Shown: positions 49,215 through 61,958, counted from the first letter of the stretch. The stretch is 64,000 nucleotides of DNA from Voacanga thouarsii (GCA_026120185.1 JANUWF010002200.1:2416001-2480000), one strand, 5' to 3'. The notes: generated by a model not told the origin, from the sequence alone. Made by a program: numbers and translations.

Positions 49215-50273
49215 TTGTCACAGGCCGACCTGTGACGGGTCGTTCACGTAGGCATGACCTTGCCCACGCCCAATCTTACCATCCAAGGTGGAGACGGAGC
49301 GCTCGTGTGTCCTTGGACTTGTTTAGAAAACCGAAAGGACTAAACGTTCCAAAGAATACTTGGCTACCGTCTATAGTCGGGTCGAGTACCCCTAGGAACG
49401 TTTGTGCCCGTGCCACGAAGTGCCTAGCTAAGCTTGAAGACACTTGAACATCCCAAACCAACGGCCCTCCCAAAGGGCCATGTCAAGTGCCGAGCACCCG
49501 TGCCAGTGCCCAACGTCCAGCGTCAAACAATGCCGTGTCGTGCCCATGCCAGCAAGCCCAGTGCCAGACAGTGCCGAGATCGTGCCACGTGCCCGCGCTC
49601 CCAGCACCAGACCGTGCCGAGACCATGCCGTGCACCCGCGTGCCCAGTGCCCGACAGTGCCGCACGCCCAATGCCGGCCCATGCCATGGGCCCGCCCAGC
49701 ACAAGCCGACGGCCAGAACCGTCGGCCCTCCGTTTTCTTATGTAAATAATTGGTTAGTCTTTTGTTATATTTTTGTAATCTTCCTAAGGCCTTGAAAGCC
49801 ATTCATGTAAATTTTCATAGGTAGATACCATGTACTTTGCTCTATAGAAAATTGGCAAACTTTTCCCACCTCCTCGAAAAAATGGTGTCTACTACTGGAA
49901 TATGGAAAAAGTTTATCATATCTATTATAAGGGGCGTACAAAAACGATATCAGGTAGGAGCAAACAAAGTTGGTTGTAATCATTGGTGTTCCCCCTCACC
50001 AATACACATTGTAAATACTTTGTACAAGTTTTCTTATGAATGAAATGAGTTCTTTCAAGCAAGCAAGTGTTAGTTAAGTGCCGTTTTTTGTCGTTTTTAT
50101 ATCGTTCATTGCCGTTTTCCATCGTTTTCATAGCGTACCTTTGTGAGTCCATTCAAGCTCACTAAAAAGTATTCAAACAAGTTTAGAGAAGGCCAGTGTG
50201 ACATTGGCTCGGGCCTAACCAAGTCATAGGCATCACGGTTAGTCTAAGTGTGAAAAGACAACCCGTGACAATA
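49215..50273. mobile_element. GC-rich element with TGTCAC...GTGACA ends, LTR-like
   Basis: About 1.06 kb with much higher GC than its surroundings, beginning TGTCACAGGCCGACC and ending CAACCCGTGACA. The ends are inverted over 9 bp, and the match extends into the flanks (GGTAT outside left, ATACC outside right). TG...CA termini, a GC-rich 5' part and a TTTGTACAAG...TTATGAATGAAATGAG-type 3' part resemble a plant LTR, so a solo LTR is my first choice. The flanks are inverted rather than direct, however, so no target-site duplication supports it. Confidence 0.5.
49485..49690. repeat. GC-rich degenerate minisatellite
   Basis: Repeats of about 42 bp built from CCAGTGCC(A/C)GACAGTGCCGAG-like units and CACGTGCCCGCG-like units. 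All long ORFs here in several frames, on both strands, arise from this repeat and do not look like genes. Confidence 0.7.
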
Positions 50274-50619
50274 CCAACGTAGTGTTTGCAAGAGGGCCTC
50301 CAATTGCTCCCAATCATCTCTTAGGGCCCTCCAGCTGTGCTAAGTATCTTCCTCTCTCTTTTCTGACAAGAGGATGATTTCCCCCATCCTCTCAAGGTTA
50401 GAGTTCATAATGTAAATTTCGGAATGATTTAATTTGATATGCATGTTTTGATGGTTCAAGCTGTGCTTTATGTGCTATTCTCTCTTTCCTTCTTCTCTTT
50501 CTATGCTATCAACTTCAAAGTGACTTCCTGCTTCTCTATCAATCTTATTGTATTTTCAATCTCTTGATACTTGAAAATAAGTGTTGTGATTGAGAGCCCA
50601 ATTGAGAGCGGTGGCCAAA

Positions 50620-50935
50620 TATGGCGGATGTAATGAAGTATGCACCTATCAATGGTGGAACATTATTCACGGACATCAAGAGCCATTTGCAGATGTTCAA
50701 AATCAATAAAACGGTATAGTGATTTCTATTGTGTTTATCCACATTATCTGAATTCAGATTATGAAATTGTTTGTTTGAATATGGGCTATTTTTATTTATT
50801 TGTTCATTTGATTTAGGATCCGCTTTTGTGTTTGATGAATGAAAAATATCAAACAGCTATTGACAAAGTTAGATTTGATGAAGTTTCAGTTCACTTGAAT
50901 TGGCAATTTGGTTCATTCCCAGGCATAATAGTAAA
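50620..50935 (+). other. Possible pair of exons, unassigned
   Basis: An ATG at about 50622 opens MADVMKYAPINGGTLF... to a GTATAG donor near 50715. After a T-rich stretch ending in TTTAG (about 50817), an open frame DPLLCLMNEKYQTAIDKVRF continues to about 50930. Codon use is gene-like, but I recognise no family and find no further exons, so this may be a gene relic. Confidence 0.3.
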
Positions 50936-51605
50936 ATTATTTCTTTTTTTGGGGGGTAGGGGGTTAATTTTTCCCCCCTTTTTTTTCTTCTTCTTTTATT
51001 GTTTCGCCAATTGCGTATTTGTGTTGCACGGCTAGGCCAAAGGTTTTTTCTTCAAAAGCAACTTTCCAAAAAGTTTGAGCAAAAGACTAGGTCCAAGAGA
51101 AAAGTCAGAAAAAACTTATGTAGGGGACAAATTTTTTTTTTGTGGTTTTGTTTTTTTTTTTCATTTCTTGAAATGTTATTTGAGTAAATAACTTAAGAAT
51201 ACCCGTCCTATAAATGTTGATAAGAATTTCCTACTATGTTAGCATTGACCAAATATCCAAATTAAATTTACATGTACAGTTGCATAATAAAGAATATTTG
51301 AAATTTGTGTATATGTTTCTCAATTTGAAAAAAACATTGGCATTCGGCACTTGGAGTTCCTTTACAAGTGGAATTTGGGAATAGAAAGCATGCTTTTATT
51401 ATTCATTAGAACAAGAATTTTTATTATTTAGGAATTTAAGAGGTCATGATGTTTTTTTTTTTTTATTTGATGAGAGTTTAATTTTTTTTAAATGTTTGAT
51501 TTTAATAATTGTATTGAAGAAGGTAATTTTTATGTGATGAAAAATTTTATATTTCATAGTCATAAGTCAAATTATAGAAAATTTATAAATTTTGATTAAT
51601 AAATA

Positions 51606-51640
<35 letters not shown>
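51606..51640. repeat. (TA)n microsatellite
   Basis: About 17 TA units in AT-rich DNA between the possible exon pair and the hAT-like MITE. Confidence 0.9.
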
Positions 51641-51644
<4 letters not shown>

Positions 51645-51917
51645 CAACATAGTTTAAATTATATAAAAAAATATTTATTCCGAGCAATGCTGGTATCTTA
51701 GTCCTAATTAAGTTATAATTTATAAAATATTGCTGCGCATTCTCTAACAAAGAAAAAAAAAAAAATGTTACATGTAACATTACCCTTTTACTATCTCAAC
51801 AACCATCCAAAAGCTGCCAAGTAACTGCCTTAATAATTTTTTGTTTAAGTTCATAGAGTAAAATTTTTTTGAAATTATAATATATAATTTTAATAATTTA
51901 TTGAAAGTACATGATTT

Positions 51918-52573
51918 TAGGGGTGTTCATTATTCGGTTTAAATCGAACCGATTATAATTTCGATTTTTGATTCAATTTTAGTGAAATTCGGTTCGGTTT
52001 TAGAATTTATATAAAAATTCGGTTTGGCTTTCGATTTTCTAAAATAAAAAATAAAAAAATCGAATTATATTTTTAAAATTTAAAATATATAATTAATATT
52101 AAAATATTGTTCATTAATTAATTATTTTCATAAATTATGATTTTTTAAAAAATTTATGTTTAATTTCGATTATTTTGGTTCAATTTGGTTTGATTTTATC
52201 CAAAATAAAGCCATTAATAATTGAGTTTGAGATCTTCATCTTTGCAATTTGCATTCGTGATTATAACTTTCTACTAAAATGTTTGGCCCAAATCTTTAAA
52301 ATATTTAGACTTTAATTTATATTACTTTTATATTAGATTTGAATTGTAATTTATATTAAATTTTACTTGTTTGGGTTTAAATTAAATTTATATTATGTCA
52401 ATGAATCTAAAACGAAAAAAATCAAATTCGATTTAAAACTGAATCGAACCGAAATTATTTCGATTCGGTTCTATCGGTTTTTTTTAAATTTCGATTTGGT
52501 TTGGTTTTGCCAAAAAAAAAAAAAAAGGAAAAAAATCTGAATTTTAAAATCGAAAACCGATTGAACACCCTTA
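51918..52573. mobile_element. hAT-like MITE
   Basis: Ends TAGGGGTGTTCA and TGAACACCCTTA are inverted repeats in the hAT style. Flanking octamers CATGATTT (51910-51917) and TATGATTT (52574-52581) form an 8-bp target-site duplication with one change. The interior has many TTCGGTT / AACCGAA motifs in both orientations and no coding capacity. Confidence 0.8.
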
Positions 52574-53088
52574 TATGATTTCATACAAGTCAATTATTTC
52601 AGGAATATAAGCAAAAGGATAAAGAAAAATTATTAATTTTCTTTTCCATAATTTAGCAATTAGAGGCAAATTTGTTTCTTTCTTTGTTACTCTATCACTC
52701 AAAATTCAATAACACATAATTGCATAATTTTCGTTGAAAAAAGATTATATTCATAATTTTTTTTATATTTCACATATAAAACTTTAAATAAAAAAGTAAA
52801 ACCAAACAAAAATGAACAATTTGAACTATTTTATGTCAAACAACTAAGAATTGAAAATCAAATTATTTAATATACACTAACTAAACATCCTAATGAGAGT
52901 TTTGATGTCATAAAAGAACATAAGGGAAAAAGTGTAAACCAACAATATTATAGGGTTCAAAATGCAAAAAAGAAAAAATAATAATTAAAATGAAAACCCA
53001 AATTTCAAACGAAAGTTTTGCTTGGCGCCGAATGTTCCCCTCTAACCCCCGCGAGGCAATCAATTGTGGCTGCCTGATTTTGAAAAAC

Positions 53089-53218
53089 CACACGGATCGC
53101 CAACCTGTCAGTTTAATAACCGTCAGATCACATCTCGGAAAGCAATCACAGTGTCTCTCACGAAGTCACACGGATCGCCAGCGTGGCAATCTTAGCATCT
53201 GAACCCCCACTATAAATA
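53089..53218 (+). promoter_or_regulatory. H2A promoter: paired CACACGGATCGCCA repeats and TATA box
   Basis: An identical 14-mer, CACACGGATCGCCA, occurs at 53089-53102 and 53167-53180, 78 bp apart. Its CGGATC core resembles the plant histone octamer element CGCGGATC, a site linked to S-phase expression. TATAAATA lies at 53211-53218, about 106 bp before the ATG. Confidence 0.65.
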
Positions 53219-53323
53219 GCCACTTCCTCCAATTTTTGTTTTCACATCGAATTTGAATTCTAGTGTCTCAGTTCAAAAGCATTTTTCTGTTTCCGTTCTT
53301 CGATCCTTGTAAGTTTGATTCAA

Positions 53324-53866
53324 ATGGAGGCAGCAGCATCGAAGGCAACCAAAGGTGCCGCCGGAAGAAGGGGTGGCGAGAGGAAGAAGGCCGTGACGAA
53401 GTCTGTCAAAGCCGGTCTTCAGTTCCCCGTCGGTAGGATTGCTCGATTTCTGAGAAAAGGACGTTATGCTCAGCGTATGGGTACTGGTGCTCCCGTATAC
53501 ATGGCTGCCGTCCTTGAATACCTCGCTGCTGAGGTATAATGCGTAATGCTTAGTTTTTGAATTTCAAACGTGAATATTGATTTTTGTTTTCTTTTTGGTT
53601 TGTGATTTTGGATTTATTGTTCTGTGGTTTTGGTATAGGTTTTGGAATTGGCTGGAAATGCTGCAAGGGATAACAAGAAGACGAGGATTATTCCTCGACA
53701 CGTGCAATTGGCGGTGAGAAATGATGAAGAATTGGGGAAATTGCTAGCTGGTGTGACCATCGCTAATGGTGGTGTGCTGCCGAACATTAACCCGGTCCTG
53801 TTGCCCAAGAAGACTGCTGGCGGTGATGAAAAGGCCTCACAAACGAAATCGCCAAAGAAGGCATAG
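53324..53866 (+). CDS. H2A.W: Histone H2A.W (heterochromatin-type H2A)
   Basis: Two exons, 53324-53533 and 53639-53866, encode 145 residues. The histone fold is intact: [17 protein letters not shown], the acidic patch and [19 protein letters not shown] across the intron, then [20 protein letters not shown]. The C-terminal tail ends KSPKKA. An extended tail with an SPKK motif marks the plant-specific H2A.W class, which binds linker-side DNA and compacts heterochromatin. The single intron after AAEV is a normal position for plant H2A variants and argues against an intronless canonical gene. The start is the ATG in the context TTCAAATGGAG; no upstream in-frame ATG exists. Confidence 0.93.
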
Positions 53867-54477
53867 ATTAGGCAAAATTTGGATCCAATTTTTTGACTTT
53901 GAAATTAGGGTTATATTTGCAAGTACAAAGTAGCGGTGGGGTATTTTTTTTTTGGGTTTTGCACTGGAATCTTTGTACTTATCTTCTATGCTGGTTTTGG
54001 TTTAAATCTAATGGCAGATACTTTATTTTTGCATTCCGTTTGTCTTCTCTGTTTGTTTACACATTTGTGGTGTTTGGTTTTGCAAATCTATTGAGACTCC
54101 GAAAGCATCTTTAATTGGAAAAAAAAAAATTAAAGTTCTGCAAATCTACAAATTGTTTTCTATATGGAATGTTAAGCATAAGATCTATGGTATTTCATGC
54201 CAATCTTTATGAGAATTTTCAGTGCCACGGCTGGAACGTCAAATGGTGAACATGACGACGTCCTGTTAGTTTTGCTAGGCTCGTATTAATGGTTTTTAAC
54301 ATCTGCCTTCTGGTGTTAGGCCCAGCCCGGCCCAGTCCGTCCTTGTTGGATATGTCTTAATCCCCAAGAAACAAGCCCACCTTTAGGCCATTCAGTGTAC
54401 AATTTTTTACTCACTCCTACAAAGGCGATCAGGGTTTTTAGTTAGGGTTTTGGATTTACCAATAGCAATTAGCACCA
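53867..54477 (+). promoter_or_regulatory. H2A.W 3' flank and DEG14 promoter with site II and telo-box motifs
   Basis: Two GGCCCA motifs (54319-54324 and 54329-54334, reverse TGGGCC, site II) and a TAGGGTTTT telo-box (54443-54451) lie 35-160 bp before the protease ATG. This pair is known from promoters of plant housekeeping and organelle-protein genes. The region 53867-54200 is the 3' flank of the histone gene. No TATA box is obvious. Confidence 0.55.
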
Positions 54478-57400
54478 ATGAGACCTCTTCCGGTACTTGC
54501 TAGGGAATATTGTTTAGTAAGAGCTGTGGAGATTGAACTCGGAAGTTGTTGACTTTGTGTTGATTTTTGCAGAGAAAGTTTCCAGTTTCTGATAGAAGAT
54601 CCCTCTTTCGCTTAGTTGCATTAGCCTCAGCTGGGTCTGGACTACTTTTTTCATCCTATGGCAGGGATTCTCGTGAGTATTTCAATGAATTTCCATCTGC
54701 TCATGTTCCGGGAACATTTGTGGCGAGACAAACTTATTTTTCATGTTTATGTTTTCTTTTGGTCTGATGGGATGGTGGAAATTCGGCGTTGAGAACTATA
54801 AATGTTGGAATCTTCTTTGATAGAATTAATCTTTTTGCAGAATTTCGTAAACTGATGGATTTTGAATTTCTTGACTTTAGTTTCTAGAAATTAAGGTCAT
54901 CATTTTCTTTAATAATTTTTAGAAATAGAGATTTGACTCAAGATTTCCTACAACTGTGAGAACTATCATTTATAGATAAGGAGATTTTAGATTTTGAATT
55001 TTAACATGTTAGTCATGGTAAATGGCTGTATGACTAGTTCCAGTTTGATTGCATTGAAACAAGAAAAGAAGTACTTTTATGTGTTTTCTGCTAATAGTTT
55101 CTTATGACTTGGTGATCTGTAGGAACATCAGTCTCCATTTCAGTTCCAGTGCCGCTCTGGGACTCACGGCCGGGTACTGTGCTAGATCAAGTTCCTCATC
55201 CAGCCTTTGCTTCATCCTCCGACGACTTTAGTCACAGTAAGTCAATAATTCTATCTTCCAGACTTCCACCTAAGTCCTGTACTCCTTTTCTATTCCACTA
55301 TTAATATAGTCTTTTATGCCTTTTTGCTTCTTCTTTTATTTGATTGATATTATGTAATTGCTAGGAATTCTTCCATTATTTTTTTCTAGACCTGGGGCAG
55401 ATCCATCATCTGATATTAAGAAGGAAGCATCAATAGCAATCAGGGATGCTTCCAAATATTCCTACAGTGCATCAGATATCAAGAAGGAAACTTCTGGGGA
55501 GGTTGGTGATGGCCCACAACATTCTTGTAATTGTTTGGGCCGAGATACCATAGCTAATGCAGCTGCGAGGGTTGGGCCTGCTGTTGTCAATTTATCAGTT
55601 CCTCAGGGTATGCTTTGAAACTACAGTTTAAAAATGTAGTAGTGATAGATATTATGTGCGACTCTCGTGTAGCTAATAATCATGCTAAGATTGGAACTTT
55701 ATTATTTCAAAAATGAATGAACTGTTATTAGCCAAAACTTTTTCACATTAAACAGAACTGTAGTGCCCCAAAAAAGGAAAAAGAAGAAAGGATATCTGCA
55801 CTTATCTTTTAAGTGTAACTTTGATAGTTATGGTGTCAAAAATTTATAATCTTTCTATGGATCACAAAGTTCCTCTCACCTTTGCTATAGTGCTAGTTAA
55901 GGATTTAACAATTCTGTTTAAAGCATACTTGATATTGGTAGATGCAAATATCTCTATATTATAGTGACAAGGTTTGATAAATATGGAAGTTTACTGCATA
56001 ACTACTTTTTTTTTTTCAGGCAGAGCCTAATTATTTTTTTAAAATTTGTATATACTTTATGAGTCTTTCTGGGTCTTAAGTTAGGAAATTGACCAAGGTT
56101 TAATTATTCACCATAGGGCGTGCAGCTTTATCTGATCAAGGAATGGGGCACAAGGGTCCTCGCACCATCCAGGTGCGAAGAACTCTGGAGGTGACTGCAA
56201 TAAGCAGAAATCTCACTCATGGTTTATGAAGTCTAGGTGTTTAGATATATGCATGGATGCCCAAACATGCAACAGCTAAATAGCAAAATTCATGCACTAC
56301 AATTAACAGTCAAAAATGTTTTTCCCCCCTCATAAAAGAATATGAAATAGAAGTACAACTATTAATTTTGGCACACATTGAAGTAAGTTAATTGTTCAAA
56401 ATTCTATCAGTGACGGAGAAGATTGAGTGTTAAATATTACTTATTAGCATTATCTGTATTCTCCTATTAGGAGAATTAAGGGATGGAGGCAGGATATGTT
56501 AGATAGAGGTAGAGGCAGGCAAAAACGATATGGATGAAGGTGATAAGAAGAGATATGTCTCTGTTAGATTTAGATAAAAGTATGACATTAGATAGAAAGA
56601 AGTGGAGGGAGAGGATTCATGTGAATAATCGCACGTAGTATTGTATTAGTTCATGTATTCGACCCCAAGTTTCTTGGGACTAAGGTTTAGTTGTTGTTGT
56701 TTTATTGTATTATCTGTATTGTGAATTCCTTGTTTTATTTTGTAGGTTTTCATGGGATGACTGTAGGAAAGAGTATAGGATCTGGGACTATAATAGATGC
56801 TGATGGCACTATCTTAACTTGTGCACATGTGGTAGTTGATTTTCAAGGCTTGCGTTCTTTGTCCAAGGGAAAGGTTAGTGTTTGAAATATTCCTTGTCAT
56901 TGTGGTAATTAGAAATTGAAATTCTTCATCTGTTTTAATTATAGGCAAATGCATTTAAGATAAAATCCCCATTCAGATTTTTCTGTAGATTCTCTCACAC
57001 AAAGATTTGCAGTAGGCTACTTTATTTTAAGTATCACTGAAAAGGATTAAAAGATTGTGCCATCAATACCTAGTCCGCATTGTCTTGTCACTAAAACTGA
57101 ATTTCAATTGGTTGATTTGGTTGAATTGTTGACATGTTAATTCAGTAACACCTCAGGAGTATTGTTACTTCCTCATATTATAATGCCAATAACATAATAG
57201 TGTTGATTGGAGTTTTACAATTTTAGCTGTTATGGTGTCTGTTTTTGTGCATCATATTTGCAAGTGGAGGGAAAAAGGTCATCAACTGTGATTAAGTTAA
57301 AAAATGTGCATTTTTCATGGTCACATGTTATAAACATTTCAAAATAGAAAAAAAAAAGCTACTATTAGCAGCATTTATCTGTCATGGTTCTGGTAGTAAT

Positions 57401-60400
57401 TTTAAACAACAGTTGGTTTTAATTATTTATTTTTTACTGAAAGCTACTTGCGACATCTAATTTTTATATACGAGACAGGGTCTTTCTTTTAATACTTTGC
57501 TAGGATCAAGATTGATACATCATGATTGCTTCCATTTATGGATTTCAACCTTTCCCCCAGATCACTACCCTAAAATATTCTGCATAGGATTCTTCCACCT
57601 TGGAAACATGAAATTATGCTGTACTTGGATAAAGATTGGATTGAGATGAGTTTGTTAAAATTTAATAAAATACTATTAAATGTGGGGTAAATGTGGGGTT
57701 CAATCATTAATGAGAGAGAGAAAATATGATGTGTTGTGAGTATATGACAATTCTCGAGAAACAAAAATTATTTAAGTTAATATTATTTAAATTGGAGTTT
57801 GGTTTGGATTGGGAAGAGTTTCTTCTCAAGTTTAGTCTAAAAAAAGTTTGTGTGGTGGACATTTTTGGACACTCTTAGACCTGTTAGTGGTAGCAGTAAT
57901 TTAAATATCTCCAAGATAAAAAGTAATTAACATCTCAGATATATTTATAAGCATGTTAAAAGTAAAATTATGATAACATTTGTAGAACATACATTATTTG
58001 TTGGCATAATATGGTTACTATGTCATGCTTTTTAAGAAAGTTCCCTGTCTATCATGTCATGCACGTGTGTTCTTAGTATGACTCCACTTTTTAGTAGCGT
58101 CACATGAACCACGGGAGTGAAAAAACTTGAAACTGCAGGTTGACGTCACTCTGCAAGATGGTCGGACATATGAGGGTACTGTGGTGAATGCTGATCTACA
58201 GTCTGACATAGCAATTGTGAAGATCAACTCTAAGACTCCATTGCCGACTGCAAAATTTGGTACCTCAACTAAGCTTCGTCCAGGTGATTGGGTGGTTGCA
58301 TTGGGCTGTCCCCTTACTCTCCAGAACACTATTACAGCTGGTATTGTAAGGTATTGGGATGAAAACAGTGTCTTCAAATTCGTTTTATTATATAGATCTG
58401 AAGTTATCAGCATAGTGCACTATGTTAGACTATTAAGTTGTTCATGATCTTTGGGGTCTCAGTTGATATAGCATATACGTATACAATCTGTTTAGGAGCG
58501 AATTACTTGTGTGCAGGCTGGCTTGCTGATGTATTAAGAGTTTGGGCCAAACTATTTTTCTGCTGATTTCTAAATATTATTCTTTTTGCCTTCCTTTGCA
58601 TATAGTTGTGTTGATCGTAAGAGCAGTGACTTGGGTCTTGGAGGTATGAGAAGGGAATATTTACAGACAGATTGTGCCATCAATGAGGTATAAGTAATTC
58701 TCCTCTTCTTTATTTGCTTCTGAAAAACAGATAAATGCCCATTGTCTTTAGAATGGCGAAAGACATGTTTCATCATTTTACCCCCCTTTCTTTCCCTCGC
58801 CCTCTTCTTCTTCTTTTCTAGTGTCTTTTATTTGTGTGTGCATGCATATATAATGTCCATGTGTGTGCCCGTTTGTGTGCGCGCGCGTTTGTGTGTGTCT
58901 TTTGGTGTTAGTCAACTATTATGTTTATCTTGAAGATTCTTCCGTGTATTTTCTTAATGGAGGATTGACTGGACAGTCTTTCCAATAACTTAATGCAACT
59001 AGGCTTATCTCTACAAGTTTTGAGGTGGGGAATGATGATGTATGACTTTTCACGAGTCTTTACCTGGTTGGCCATTGTTTTATCTAGGATGGACCTCTAA
59101 AAAGGGGGACACAGTCTAGAAATAACCACATGGGGTACAGTTGATAAGAATACTTTAAGAGATCCATTCAATCTCCCGCTAGTGTTTTCGCTTGGCAACA
59201 TGGTTCAAGTTTGTTGCCAGCATCTGCCTCTAACCTTTTTGTCTTTTTATAAATCTTGTTATTTATGTTTGGTTCTGTTTTCCTTGTACTACGTGGCTTT
59301 AGGGGAATTCTGGAGGTCCACTTGTCAATGTTGATGGAGAAATTGTTGGTGTCAATATCATGAAAGTTATGGGAGCTGATGGATTAGGCTTCGCTGTCCC
59401 AATAGATGCTGTTTGCAAAATAATAGAGCACTTCAAGACAAAAGGGTATTTAAGAATTGCTTCCAATTCTTATTTTATGTGCTACATTAGTATGTTATTG
59501 ACTTTCAAATTAAACACGTGTATTTCTTTTTTAATACTAGCTAATTGGAGGCATCGGCAAACATAGCGCCAAAACCCATTTCCGCAACTCTCCACCCCCC
59601 AAACCCACCCCCCCCCCCCCCCCCACCAAAAAAAAGAAAAAGAATTAAAGGAGAAAATTTTGATATTAGTATAACAGCATGTCTTCTCTATGCACTTTCT
59701 AAATTTGGTAACAAGTACATTCGAGTACTATCAAGAGGACATCCATGAGATCGTAGAAATTAATTAGCTTTATGTATGATTATTCCAGGTGCTTTTTATG
59801 CACTGACAAAATTATTTGGCTTTTTTTTTGTATTGGAGATTATGGATGCATGAAGGGATACTGTTATTTTTATATTTTTTAGGAGAGTTGTACGACCTTG
59901 GCTGGGATTAAAAATGATTGACCTCAATGACATGATTGTTGCGCAACTCAAGGAAAAAGATGCTGCGTTACCAAACGTAACAAAAGGTGTTCTTGTACCG
60001 ATGGTATGTCTTCGTTTTCAAGGCTTTCTTTCTAAATGCAAATTTTTAGTGATTGAATGAGAACTTGAATCTGCATTACTCATGTAAAGATCTTTAAACG
60101 TATTGTTAGATATTCATTGAAATTAGTATGCAATTGTCTCTGTTTTGTCATTAAAGTTGAAATGAAGCAGTAATATCCTAATATAGGAAGTATTTTTCAA
60201 TTTCATCTTTTTCCAAAAAAATAATTTGTGTACATGCTCCTTAGTGTCAATATCCTGCTATGGCTGGTAATTCATTATTTTAATCTCAAGATGCATCCAA
60301 TGTCTTTTATTGCAGTCATTTCTTTCCCCTTTCTTGCCCATAGCCTTTTTCTTTAACTTTATGATGACATACCGAGACCGTAAGAATATCTTTTCAAGTT

Positions 60401-61115
60401 TCAATCATGAATTCTGATGCTTCTGATAATTTTACACCTGATAAATTGCTGCAACTACTGTATGTGTTTAAATGAGTATTTGAATTGAGCTGGCCATAAC
60501 TATAAGGGTTTTCAATGTCTGCATCGTCCAAAGATGCCCACATGGGATCTGAGTTTTGTTGCCATTACTCTTGTGAATCTTTCGCTGTGATCTCTTACCA
60601 GGTCACTCCGGGGTCCCCTGCTGATCGTGCTGGATTCCACCCGGGTGATGTTGTTATTGAATTTGATGGAAAACGTGTTGGAAGCATTAAGGAGGTAATA
60701 CCTAACATTACAAACTGATAGGTGCATGGTAGACTTGTATGCCTGTGTAGGTATGTCTGTGTCGTCTTGGGGTAAATTCCCTGCACAAAAGGCTTGTACG
60801 GTAACATTGAGGACCATTTGTCTACTTATGCTCATTAGATTTATTTTGCACCTAATTCCTAAAATGCAGCTGCGATTTGATTATTATTTTTTTCAGAAAA
60901 AGTGATTTCTATGTCATGTCTATTTGAATTTGCTTTTAACAAAATGTTGTCATCTGAGACCCTTTTCTTGGTTGATGTTATTGATTGCATTTTTGCAGAT
61001 TATTGATATTATGGGAGACAAAATTGGGAAGCCCTTGCGGGTGGTTGTGAAAAGAGCCCACGATAAGTCTGTAACTCTGACTGTGACTCCAGAGGAAGCT
61101 AACCCAGACATGTGA
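54478..61115 (+). CDS. DEG14: DegP/HtrA-type serine protease, DEG14-like
   Basis: Eleven exons: 54478-54492, 54573-54672, 55123-55236, 55365-55607, 56746-56873, 58139-58350, 58606-58687, 59303-59445, 59883-60003, 60602-60694, 60999-61115. Phases close to 455 residues. An Arg-rich N-terminus with a hydrophobic stretch (about residues 15-30) suggests mitochondrial import and a membrane anchor, as in HtrA2. The trypsin-like domain has the full triad: His185 (LTCAHVV), Asp223 ([10 protein letters not shown]) and Ser301 (GNSGGP). A single PDZ domain follows (about 387-455; [12 protein letters not shown]) and the protein ends PEEANPDM, as in plant DEG14. HtrA proteases degrade or refold damaged proteins. 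The 15-bp first exon is the least certain call. The oxyanion region reads NEGNSGG rather than NAGNSGG. Confidence 0.9.
56490..56710 (+). mobile_element. 3' remnant of an RTE-type LINE in DEG14 intron 4
   Basis: An open stretch 56525-56638 reads [20 protein letters not shown] and then [11 protein letters not shown], the C-terminus of plant RTE-like reverse transcriptase ORFs, ending in TAG. It is followed by a short 3' UTR (CGACCCCAAGTTTCTTGGGACTAAGG) and a (TTG)n tail, typical of these 5'-truncated insertions. It lies in the same direction as the host gene, about 35-250 bp upstream of exon 5. Confidence 0.8.
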
Positions 61116-61675
61116 AATGCCTACAAACTCCTTTTACCTCTCTTTTCTTTTCTTCTATGTATATAGAGGACATTCATTCAGTGCAAAACTTTTTCCTACC
61201 AAATTGATCTCTGATACGGAGGACACATACTGATGCATGATCTGGGAATGATAATGTCCAGCTTTTAGTAAATTGCGTTTGTGGATGTTTTTGTCTTTTG
61301 CCAAATTAGTTACTTCGTCCGTTCACAAATAACTGATTTAATTATAAAAATTATGCATTTTAAAGAATTGTAAAATTTTATAGTAAAAATAATTAAAATA
61401 TTTATTATATTTTTTGAAGTATTTTTATTATTATTTTTATCTTATTAATTTGAATTTCATCATTTTTTTAATTATATCATTTTAATAATTATGTTTTTTT
61501 TATTTTTTGTTTTAGAGTCTATTTTTTATTCATATCATTTTATTAAATTATATTTTTAATTATTTTTATAGGATAACGTGATTTTATTGTTGGTTAAAGT
61601 AATTTTAATATAAGTAATTGTAATATTAATTAATTGATAAAAAAATTGTGTTGAGAGTAAAGTTGAAAAAAAATA
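61116..61675. other. DEG14 3' flank, AT-rich
   Basis: Contains the presumed 3' UTR. TTACTTCGTCCGTTCAC at about 61310 resembles one end of another MITE, but no partner end was found. Confidence 0.35.
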
Positions 61676-61958
61676 CTCCTTCCGTCTTCACTAAAATTGA
61701 TAATAGTTGATTTGACACGATATTTTATGTAAAAGTAAAAATTAAAATATAATAAAATATAATATAATATAAATAAAAAAATATGTGGATTTTACAATAT
61801 TTTATGTCAAATCTAAAAATATAAATATAATATATGTGTGGTATATTGATTATTTTATAATAAATTATATAGTAAAAATGTTCCTTTTAAGAAAATTATT
61901 AAATTTAATGGGATAGTCTAAAATAGTAAGTAGGTCAATTTTAGTGAGACGGAGGAAG
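61676..61958. mobile_element. Stowaway-like MITE
   Basis: 283 bp with ends CTCCTTCCGTCTTCACTAAAA and TTTTAGTGAGACGGAGGAAG, inverted over about 27 bp, and TA on both flanks (61674-61675 and 61959-61960). Confidence 0.88.

Noticed and set aside
49428..49802. Overlapping ORFs of 73-124 codons on both strands in the GC-rich island
   Set aside because: They come from the GC-rich minisatellite, are open in many frames at once and have repetitive composition.
53840..53866. Calling the histone H2A.Z or canonical H2A
   Set aside because: The SPKK-type C-terminal tail (KSPKKA) fits H2A.W, not H2A.Z or a short canonical tail.
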